DNA of 64,000 bases, taken from the NCBI GenBank assembly GCA_907165275.2, contig OU015653.1, positions 3,254,001 to 3,318,000 on the forward strand, given 5' to 3'. This DNA is from Zygaena filipendulae (lineage: Eukaryota; Arthropoda; Insecta; Lepidoptera; Zygaenidae). The position numbers and the translations under genes were made by a program. Shown here one piece after another: positions 10,189 to 21,000 of this stretch (positions within the stretch are counted from its first letter, which is position 1; each line of letters opens with the position of its first letter). The notes under the pieces were generated by a model. It worked only from the letters and a program-made list of their open reading frames with translations, was not told the origin of the DNA and searched no databases.

Positions 10189-12267
10189 TTAATCGTAGCA
10201 ATGGCAGAGTTTGCCCACACATTTGCCGTGGTGGAAGTCAATGGCTCGGCACGCGATCTCGCAGAGGCCCCGTTTGCATATCCGTCTCGCATGCATCAGA
10301 ATATACATGGCGCTGGTCGGCACCAAGCAACGCCTCAGGGGGTGCTTCTGGCTGGCCTGGAATACGCATAGAATACGTATACGTAAACATATGAAGAAAT
10401 TTTAACGATAATCGAAGATCATTTAAATATTTTTGGATCTATAAAAGATTGGAAAACGCAGACATATGTAAAACTATTTTTTTTATGTTGAACATGTGTT
10501 TATAACGGTGCCGTACCTACCTATACTAGCTCCGAGAAACCTTTTGTAATCAATAGAACCATACATTTTAATTTTACCTGTACAACTTAATGGGAATGAT
10601 GACAGTATTAAACAATCAAAGACAAAATGGTTTTAGAGAAAAATTTACGTCGAAAGAACTCTTAAAAATCACTCAGTTTTCATGAAAACATTTTGATTAA
10701 TAAGATTTTATAAAATACTGCAATCGGCCATGTTTGCTGAAACACCAATCACAGCGAATGACGTCACACCTAATTTTCGCCGTGCATGTTAAGACGTAAG
10801 TCTAGATATTTTGTGTTATGCGTTTCGATTGATTCCTGAATCATTTGATTAGTTGAATTTGTGTTAAAATACAATATTTTCTTTTCTTTCAACTACCAAT
10901 CTAATAATAATAATAATAACAATCTACCTACCGTGACAAAATATACTTACTTAAATGAAGTTAATGAAAACTAAGTTCAATTTATCTTTTCCACAAACTT
11001 TTAAAACTTACAATTATTGAATGTGCATTGTGCAGTTATTAAGAGTGAAATTTGCACTTTTACCTGGAACATTTATTTTAGTATTTGTTTGGTTTATTTG
11101 CGAACTAGCTGTCCCCCTCGATCTTACTCTCTATAATTTCGGAGTTCCCTTAGGAATTTCGGGATAAAATGTACCCTTTGTCACTAAACTACCTACTACT
11201 ACTACTGCTATAGCTTAGTGAAAGAATTTTTAAAATCGGTTCCGAAGATCCATAATACATTACCCGCTACAACGTCACAAACTCACGAACGCACAATTCA
11301 CAAACTCACAAACATTACATTATTATTATAAATCCAAAAGTAAGTAAAGTCTATTTATGTGTCTGTTCCCTTTCACACGTCAACTACTCTATGGATCACC
11401 ATACGTACACGTTGTCAGGAATACAGAAAAGGACATAAGGTACTTTTTTTTCCTGGAATTCCCGAAGGAACTCCGATATTAACGCAAGTTAAACAGCGGG
11501 GAACAGTTAGTTTTAAAAAAATCAAATACCTAGGTACCTACCTACTTACCCAAATCGTTCACAATAGGGTACTTGCATGAATTTTTTTTTTCAGTCTATT
11601 TTAAAGATATATGGCCTACTTAAACAAAGCAAGAAAAAGAAAAAAAATATATGCATAAATTAATTAAATAGAGCGTTTCAAAGTTCCTACTTTAGACCTT
11701 ACTGCCGAAACGCGGAATGACGTCACTTGTTCAAAATTACGCCTTATTAATCTGTGATAGAAATGTCAATGTCGTATGACACTGACTGACAGATAACTTC
11801 AATATCCAAAAGCGAAATTAAGGTTGAACTGTGTCGATTTACTTCCAAAAGTTCCAGTAAAGAATCGAAATGCATGTTACCGATGCATTTTAAAGTAAAA
11901 AACTTCAGAAACTGGAAAATATGCGTTGACTGTATGCACTTAGTTTCATTTGCCTTCCCTGAAAGAGGTAAATGTTTCCTAAAAAAAAAAAACTGACGTC
12001 ATGTGTCAAGCTTGGCTGTGATTGGTGTTTCGTTGCACCGTTCCGTTTCACAAAATTAAAAGTTGAATATTTTGGAAACTATTGAAATTTTTTTAGTAAA
12101 TCTTTCACTATAACGCTTTTCTAAGCCTCTATTTTTGAAATATTGACACAATTTCTTATTATAAATTTCATGCAAGTTCTTCATTGATATCAGTCAAATC
12201 AAAATTACGCGCATAGCGAAGATTGCCGGTCGATCATGATTACTATTAAAACCGATAGGAACTTCAT
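10189..12267 (-). pseudogene. Dead duplicate of the defensin-like peptide gene
   Basis: Exon 2 (10356-10189) is 168 bp against 164 bp in the intact copy. A 4-bp insertion before the cysteine region shifts the frame and brings an early stop, although the six cysteine codons are still present as DNA. Exon 1 (12267-12181, then 11562-11550) keeps the start codon and first ten codons, then loses the rest of the signal peptide and meets a stop. It is also split by a 0.6-kb MITE. The splice donor GTAAGT and acceptor ATTCCAG survive, which shows the copy was once a normal gene. No product is expected. Confidence 0.8.
11563..12180. mobile_element. MITE inserted in pseudogene exon 1
   Basis: Ends are AATAGGGTACTTGCATGAA and TTTCATGCAAGTTCT, imperfect inverted repeats. 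Related copies lie at 20989-21458 (glutamine synthetase intron) and in part at 32637-32770 (MAK16/CENP-E intergenic region). It interrupts sequence that is continuous in the intact gene at 4619-4721. The internal part contains TGACGTCA-type palindromes but no reading frame. Confidence 0.7.
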
Positions 12268-12391
12268 TTTAAAACCTTTCGAGTAAATAATATTACTCGA
12301 ATCACTTACACGTCGGGTTGCCACCCGTACTTTATTGTATACTATCTTACCTATCGTACTATATTTCAGTCAATTGTACTGTAACTTAATA

Positions 12392-12620
12392 TCTAGTATA
12401 TATAAATCACGTGTCACGTTGTTTGTCCGCGATGGACTCCGAAACTACTGAACGGATTTTGATAAAATTTTGTAATCATTTATGATATGGTCCAACTTAA
12501 AAGATAGGATAGTTTTTATCCCGGGATTCCTACGGGAACTGAAGGATATAGAGTACTTTTTCCCGCAACCTCCGCGGGAACTCCGAAATTACCGCGGATG
12601 AAATCGCGCGGGACAGCTAG
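12392..12620 (+). mobile_element. Helitron, tandem copy A
   Basis: It starts TCTAGTATATATAAATCACG and ends GGACAGCTAG, with the hairpin CCGCGGATGAAATCGCG before the end. It is 229 bp, non-coding, and the first of three head-to-tail copies. Confidence 0.75.
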
Positions 12621-12850
12621 TCTAATATATATAAATCACGTGTCACGTTGTTTGTCCGCGATGGACTCCGAAACTACTGAACGGATTTTGATAAAATTTT
12701 GCAACCATTTATAATATAGTCCAACTTAAAAGATAGGATAGTTTGTATCCCGGAATTCCCTCGGGAACTGAAGGACATAGAGTACTTTTTTCCCGCAACC
12801 TCCGCGGGAACTCCGAAATTACCGCGGATGAAATCGCGGGGGACAGCTAG
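12621..12850 (+). mobile_element. Helitron, tandem copy B
   Basis: It begins TCTAATATATATAAATCACG directly after the CTAG of copy A and ends GGACAGCTAG. It is 230 bp and nearly identical to copy A. Confidence 0.75.
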
Positions 12851-13151
12851 TCTTATAATATACATATATAAATCACGTGTCACGTTGTTTGTCCGCGATG
12901 GACTCCTAAACCACTAAATCGATTGTGATGAAATTTAGTCACTATGTTGTATTTGGCCCAACTTACAAGATAGGATAGTTTTTATCCCGGAATTCCCGCG
13001 GGAACTCTGAAATTAATGCAGGGAACAGCTAATCACCGTAAACTACTGTCAGTGCAGGGGTACAAAGAAGGCCGTAGAGTAACTACTTTTTTCCCGGAAT
13101 TCCCGCGGGAATTCCGAGATTACCGCGGATGAAATCGCGGGGGACAGCTAG
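12851..13151 (+). mobile_element. Helitron, tandem copy C
   Basis: It begins TCTTATAATATACATATATA directly after copy B and ends GGGACAGCTAG. It is 301 bp. It is more diverged in the middle and seems to contain two 3' half-units (the CCCGCGGGAA..TCCGA block occurs twice). Confidence 0.7.
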
Positions 13152-14120
13152 TATTATATAAAAACAAAATGCCTAGTACGAAAAATACTATATTTTCATC
13201 TCTAATTGAACTATCGCGCTTTTTTTATATTAACTGTGACTGGTCTGGAGCTAAGGTTGCCAGGTCGCCAAACCTAATAGCCGGACGGTCCAGCCAGTTT
13301 GGCCGGACATTTCGGTGAAAAGGCCGGACACCCTACATTATTGACGATTTTGTGTCTCAGTTTACTTAATAGATATGACAAAAAAAAAGAAAAATCCAGC
13401 TTTTTTATTATTGCCATAAATCATGTTAAATTCTAATGAAATGAAATATAAATAAAATCGAATGCCAAATCAGTCTAGTATTTAAAAGTCATCAGTCAAA
13501 ATTAAATTCTAAATAAACAATTTATCAATATTTTTAAATCCTTTATAAAGGCCACGCTCGGCGCTCGCTCGTTTGCAAAATGTAAAAAGATTAATAAAAG
13601 CCAGACTAGGCGGACACCGTTTATTTCGGCCGGACACGCAATCAAAAAGCCTAAACATCAACTGCCAAACAAGCAATAATTTAAAGATGAATGCTGCCCG
13701 ATACATAATGATTAAAATATGTACTATTTTTTCCCTGCATTTCCTAAAAGTAATCAAATCAAATCAAATATGCTTTATTGCTCCAGAAGAGAAAATAAAA
13801 ACTAATACAGATAAAAAGTAAATACAGAGCAAAAGGCGGCCTTATTGCAAGAGGCAATCTTTTCAAGGCAACCTTAAGGTGATAGAAAGCTGTAAATAGA
13901 AACTAGAAGCGGGTGCTGGGTGCACAACGTGATACGTAAAGCTATATACTTACTATATAAGGATAATACAACACTAATACCTAGATATCCTAAATATAAT
14001 ATATATATTTAGGATATCTAAATATATATATTATAATTTATAGAAGTACTATTTATTTTTGCATCTTTTTTCGGAAATTACTATATTTTTTCCCAAAAAA
14101 GTGGCAACCCTACTTACACG

Positions 14121-15010
14121 TGTAAGTGGTACGAGTAATATTCCTATACTATCGAATATACCTACTATCAAATAAGTAGGTTATTGTGGTTACGAAATTG
14201 AATAAATTAGCTATTGGGGAAACATTATCACAATGCGAATTAAGATACGACTGATAGGTGATTTCTATTTAGCAGTGTCAAGCAAGAGGTCTGGGACCCA
14301 ACCAAGAGTGTACCACTGCCATTAAGGTAAGTAACTTTGTCATAGAATACTTGAATTTCTAACTCCGAGCAATTAAGGTACATATATTATATATTGTAAT
14401 ATAAGTGATTGTAACAACCAATCCTAAGTAATAAATAGCTTTTGAATTTTGAAATTGAAATGAATTTTAACCGTGTTTAAAGCAAATAAATAAATGAAAT
14501 TAAATGAAGGTCTTTAATATGTTGTACAGGTTTATACGATATTATGTTTTTATTTTGGCCGTTTTTATTATGTTTTTATTTTATTATAACACATCGCCGC
14601 GCGCCGGTATCTTAAGATCAGTAAACTGCCCCCCTAGCCAAATTGACATTCTACAACGTTACACAACACACAACAACGTACAACGTTAACGCATAGAAAA
14701 CTAACTAACAAATCGTCATGTCACTCGGTCAGCCAATAAAAACTCTAGTTCAACATGGTCACGCAAAATTTGAATTTTGATTGGCTGACCAAATTGGGCT
14801 ACGGGGGCTGACTATGATTAATATTTGATCGTCATTTGATGCTTCGCTCGATCGATCGATATTTTGTGTAGTTTAAACTATTCAAGATAGATAAGGCCTA
14901 GACAAATCGTCTTATACTGTGTATCCCAAAATAACGCATCTTTGTATTTTTTTCCTTGTTCACAGTAACCCTGGTAAATCATATAATTTAGCACAATAGC
15001 AAACGCGAAT
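14121..15010. other. Intergenic stretch upstream of glutamine synthetase
   Basis: AT-rich sequence with no supported exon. The segment around 14710-14800 has relatives near 24840-24930. No clear core promoter for the downstream gene could be identified. Confidence 0.4.
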
Positions 15011-18000
15011 ATGGAAGGTGAGATTTGATTATTCTCCAGGGTATGAAAATCTAAATTCTAATTAGGCCGTCAGTTAGAAAATTAAAAAATAATAGATACG
15101 TATTTTTATCTTTTTCAAATTAATGAAAATAAACATGGATAAAGTGAAGAATCATCAGAATGTTGAGATTTTTCACTTATCTAGTAGTGGATATTTAGTG
15201 ACACTACTTGGTTTATTGTAAATGAAACTTTGTGATTTGCCATGAATAAATGTAAAAAAATAAGGTTATATGTACTACCTACACCAGTATTTTTTTAAAT
15301 AACAGAGACAAAAGTAGGACGTACTTTTCTGTCCATCATTCGAATCATCTTTACTAGGTACGTACGTATAAGTAATAAAACAAACCCTCTTGCGTCTGCT
15401 TTATGGATATGGCTGGATAAACTCAAAAACTACTGACCGGATTTTCATGTGGTTTTCACAAATAGATGGAGTGATTAAGAGAAAGATTTATACGTATAGA
15501 GTTCATCCTGGAATTCCCGCGGGAACTCCGAGATCTCCGAGATTACCGCGGATGAAACCACGGGGGATAGCGAAGTTATCCATAAGACAAACGCAGTCGT
15601 CATAAAAAAACAGTTTCTAAATTCTACAATTACCTACTTCACACTGGTGCGGTAATTTTATTTCAATCATAATATTACGAAATTCTTTTGAAAACCACTG
15701 TATATCTATTCTGATTCAATAATCATAACACAATGCATGGTATAAAGCCACTTAAAAAAGAAAAAAAATAAAGATCGTGACTGACATGATATTCTTTGCA
15801 TAACTTCAAAAAAAGGTGTCTTCCCGAGGGTCAGCCGATACTATGACTTGCCTACTCCAGCTAATAAGATCATTGCGACCTACATTTGGATAGATGGCAC
15901 TGGCGAAAATCTACGATCAAAAGATCGTATCCTCGACTTTTTACCCAAACAAGTTAACGGTGAGTTTTTGAACACGCGTAAAATATTAAAAGTTTCAAAA
16001 TTTTCATATTGAAATGAAACTTTGTACCTACAAAAGTAACCATAGTTCAAATTACAATGCAAATTGCAATATTATTATGATATGGAGCTGAACTGACGAT
16101 GGAGCCGGAAGACGGCCATTGACAATGGAAACTCTGTAATTAAACGATGCAATAATATATAAATGTATAACGTTACGTACAAAAATTTGTAGGTTAATTG
16201 AACGATTTTTCGTGAGGATGACGATAACTTAGGTATCCATAGCGATAACGATAGACTGTCAACTTGGCTATGATGGCTGTGTGTTCTCTGCCAGATCTGC
16301 CGCTGTGGATCACCGATGGCACCGCGACTAGCCATGCAGGAGGTCCCAACATGGACATATTCCTGCGCCCGCGCGCTCTCTACAAGGATCCATTCTATCG
16401 CGGCGATAATGTGCTAGTCATGTGTGACACCTACAAACATAACATGGATCCGACCGGTATGAACAAGTACGATCAGCAATACGTCAGCAATTTTAAAATT
16501 AAATATGTAAAACCTTTGTCAGTTATTGAATCTTATAGGATTAGGGGAAATTACGTCTCCGAAACTCTCCGAACTCCGAAATTACTTCGGGTGAAACCGC
16601 GAGGTACAGCTGTTGCATATTATGATAACCTTAAAAGAAGTCATCCATGTAAAGCCTAGTAGAATTATATTATCTGTGGTAAAGGTCATAAAAATAAGGC
16701 TCAATCTCCTTTTGTATACTACACGTTATCAGGGGTACGGAGGAGGACATAGGGTACTTTTTGTTCCGGAATTCCCGCGGAAACTCCGCAATTAACGCGG
16801 GTGAAACCGCAGGGAATTAGCAAGTTTAAAATATTTTTAATGATAGTTTTAAATTTTATTTATGCAAGTAAAGTTTCGCGTTTCAACACTTAAATGTTGT
16901 CACGTCACGTGATTTGTTAGCCTAATTAAATACCTTTCTGAAGATTCGCTAATTAAAAAACCGATTAAAGATAAATCTGTACTTCTGACAAGTGACCATT
17001 TATATTTGTTTTTAAATAGTTACACAGGCAGGTAGAAACTTAATCTTTGATACATTATTCAATAACGTGCATACTATCATCTGATCCAATCCTGGTTTCC
17101 AAAAACTCCTTTAAATTGGAAATGTTGGAAACTCTTCATGTTCCGCTGAAAGTTGCTGTTCCCACAGTCTATGACTTTCTGTTTCCAACTTTGAGACCGT
17201 TAAGTAAATTATAATAGCATCCCATGATTCAGTTGGTAACCCTAGGTTATTCAGGGAGTTCAAACATTCCATTGTGCTGAGCCATTGTGTTGTCTCGTAA
17301 CTGCTTGATGTTAAATGTTGATTCTGTAGACAGTGTTCTAATACCAAATATCTTTTTAAATACATAGTTATATGAATCTTTTGTTATTATATCGATTTTT
17401 TAATATTTCCCAAGCTTGATTGTAATTTTGACTAGTGATTGGAATACTTCTTAACGCTTGACCGGAGAGGTTGGTCAAACCTCACACCCCTTGTTACACA
17501 ATGTCAGAGTTCATTGACCCTCTCCCCTCCCGTGTGACGTAATTTACGTATTACTGCTGCTGACTGCTCGGGTATCGCAATCAGTTAAATGTTCTGTTTA
17601 AAAATAATTATATTGTATATTAGGCATTTGCTATATTTTCTTCTTCTATAGATACTAACAACCGTTTAAAGTGTCAAGAAACATATGACAAATGTAAAGA
17701 TACGGAGCCCTGGTTCGGTATCGAGCAAGAGTACTTCCTCTTCGGTTTGAATGGGCGCCCCATCGAGTGGCCTCAGGGCGGCGGTCCGCCCCAGCCGGGC
17801 TCGTACTACTGCGGCGTCGGCGCCAACAAAGTTTTCGCCAGATCCTTGATTAAGGATCACCTTAGGTAAACAACAACAATGATCATATGTACTCGGTTCC
17901 AAGATGCGTGTAATGTGCGGATCCTAACCGTATTTTTTATTTATGGGATCGTTAAAAATTGTGCGTAAGTAGGTACTTAGTATTTTTTTCTGTTATCCCT

Positions 18001-21000
18001 ACTAACACCTATTTTAAATGCGAACGTAACTCTGTATGTTTGTCTGTCTGACTTTTATGCCTTAAAGGCTCAACCGATCATTATGAAATTTTGCATACAC
18101 GTTGTTAAGGGTACAGAGAAGAACATAGGGTACTTTTTATTCCGGAATTCCCGAAGGAACTCCGAAATTAACGCGGGTGAAACCACGGGAAACAGCTAGT
18201 GTTCACATAGTTATAATCTCATCTGTTGGGTCATTATCCTCACAAAATACCAAAAATTATAACTACCGAAGGCATGGCATCTATTAATTATAGACCAAGA
18301 GCTAGTGAACCCTCCAGGTAACGGTGTTCGTGTAAGGCTAAAAATTTGTTTAGTGATAAATTATAGCATGTTATAGTAACCATAGCCTGGCGGGCCTCAG
18401 CCCTGTACATCAGCGGGCCCTATATGCTTCAAACTGTAAATAAATGTTAATAACAAAAAATTAAACAAACTTCAAAAAACACAAATATACTAGCTCACAT
18501 GATCTTTTTACAAAATATTGCTTTTTCCGATGCAGGGACGTTAATTGGTTCTCCTGCTACTTCACCATCAGTCCCACTTCACTATATATGCATTGTAACA
18601 CATAAATTGCTTAGTAAGTATTTTCGAATCGATTCGCAAACTGTGAAACACCTACCTATTATTCAGTAGTTTCAGTGGCCGTCTATGGTCTTCACCATCA
18701 GTTCCACTTCTTTAAATAACATAAAAAAACATTTGAGTCGAATTGAAAACCTCCTCCTTATTTAAAGTCGGTTAGACAGTCAGGTCTCTAAACCATCAGG
18801 AAAGCTTGCAAAAAAATTGCGAAAGCTCAAAAAAAGCACTTTTTTGACAATATCTCCCAAATGGTTGAAAAACGTTTCAAAAAAAATTATAGGCAATTAA
18901 ATTTCTTACAAAAATGCCCTCATAACATTTTTGCATAGGTGTGGTAGTTGTTGCAAAAAAACCCGCCAAAGTGCATAATTATATCAAAATATCCAACATC
19001 TCCAAAATGGTTCGATATATCGAAAAACGTTTCAAATAAAAATATAGATATAAATTTCCTATAAAAAAGCTCTTGTAACATTTTTACGTAAGTATGATAG
19101 TTTTGCAAAAAACGCGCCAAAGTGCATGATTATATAAAAATGACTAATATCTCCTAAATAGTTCAAAATATCGAAAAACGTTTCAAATAAAAGTTAGACA
19201 CATAAATTTCCTAAAAAAAACTTTCATAATGTCTTTGCATAGGTGTGATAGTTTTTGCAAAAAATTCTTCTAAGTGCAAAATTATTTAAAAAATGTCTAA
19301 TATCTCCTTAATCAATATGTAAAAATTAAAGACACTTAAATTTGCTATAAAAAAGCTCCTTTAACATTTTTAGATAGGTGTGATAATTTTTGCAAAAAAC
19401 GCGCTAAAGTGCAAAATTATATAGAAATGTATTTTTTATATAACTTTTTCTTAATAAATAATGGTGCACAGTGCTTCATTCATTAATTGTGCTAACAAAA
19501 ATCGCCTGGCAATTATTTTCTTAACTTTATAGTCAATAAACTAATCGTAGTAAATTTTCAAGCTTACAACGTTTTGTTTTGCTGATGTGCAGTGTTGAGG
19601 CCTGCCAAATGCCAGGCCATGGTTTTACACCAACCAATGCTATCGTAATAGTTATTATAAATATAAAACGACATATTTTAACTATTCACAGATGTTGCCT
19701 GTATGCTGGTATTCCTATCTGCGGCACGAACGCCGAAGTGCCGCCATGCCAGTGGGAGTTCCAAGTGGGTCCATCAGTTGGAGTGTCCGCAGGCGACGAC
19801 CTTTGGGTTGCCAGATACATCCTCCAATACCTCTCTGAGGAATATCAGTGCGTTGTGATGTTTGATCCCAAGCCGATCCCCGACTTAAACGGCTCCGGAG
19901 TTCACATCAACTTCTCAACTAAGAAAATGAGGGCGGAAAACGGTATTGTGTAAGTTTTTTTTTTTCTTTTTTTTTGTCATAGGGGGCAAACGAGCAAGTG
20001 GTACGCCTGTTGGTAAGTGATCACCGCCGCCCATGGACATCTGCGACACCAGATGGCATGCAGGTGCGTTGCCGACCTGGAATGGGGATGGGAAGTGATA
20101 TTCGATATTCTTCTCTAACCTATATTCACCTTAAAAATAAAATAATCTATAGTCAGAATATGAAAGTGTGTTTCGGTTTGAATGGGCTAGTCGACAAATT
20201 TTTTTTTTAGTCCGCTTTGTAGGTTAATAAAAAATATTGGACACGTATTTTTTCTTTTTCTACGTAATCAAATAATATCGGCGATGGGTACATTGAGTTT
20301 AAATTTCGCGTGACGTCACGATCCGGTATAGTTTGTATGGTTATAGCGGTTAATGACGTCACGAGCCCCCACCCTAAACTTTAATGCGCTTTATCTATGT
20401 ATATTTTCATTAATTTGAAAAAGCGAAAAGTTACGTGTCCATTATTTTTTTTATTTTCTAACTGACGGACTAATTAGATTTTTTATTTTCCAAAGTCATC
20501 CCGGAAATTTTTAATCTGTACAAATGCTCTTTTGTTTTGTTATGTTGATTATAACTGATTCTCTTTACAGTGAGATCGAGACAGCAATAGATAAATTGTC
20601 GAGATCACATATGAAGCACATCAAAGTATACGACCCACGAGAGGGCAAAGACAACGAGAGGCGACTCACAGGCCTTCACGAGACATCCACCATTAATGAC
20701 TTTAGTGCCGGTAAATGGTCACGTCACTGAAACCCCTATTTAAACCAATAAATAAGGCCCTACTCTAATGCTACTGCTCCACCTGCGTGTTAACGCGTAA
20801 ATTAGTGCGCTAATATAGATGTGGCCAACATTTTAACGCGTTAACTTACTAACATTACCACGTTAGACATTAACATCAACGTTAACGTTAACGCAGGTGG
20901 AGCAGTAGCATAAAGTAGAAGCCCGATCTTAATAGGGTAACTAACAATGATGTGATTAACGTAAAAATTTAAAATTTCAATAGTTTTTAATAGGGTACTT

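Larger units (their letters stand above)
9510..12290. repeat. Segmental duplication, right copy
   Basis: This is the partner of 2640-4745. Colinear similarity runs through the peptide-gene exon 2 region (10180-10420), its intron fragments and exon 1 (11546-11562 plus 12181-12275). It is expanded by later insertions, including a MITE at 11563-12180, Helitron pieces at 11105-11330 and 11330-11513, and a partial MITE around 10600-10800. Confidence 0.75.
12313..14112. mobile_element. 1.8-kb hAT-like non-autonomous element
   Basis: Terminal repeats TCGGGTTGCCACC and GTGGCAACCCTA are flanked by the exact 8-bp duplication CTTACACG (12305-12312 and 14113-14120). Removing it restores a palindrome whose arms read AATATTACTCG..ATCACTTACACG. 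The inside holds three tandem Helitrons (12392-13151) and sequence with further CCGGACA/GGTTGCCA motifs. No transposase was found. Confidence 0.75.

Noticed and set aside
16264..16294. Open frame start (MAMMAVCS..) as the start of a gene
   Set aside because: This is intron sequence read through the acceptor TTCTCTGCCAG at 16294. The real exon begins at 16295 in phase with 15959.
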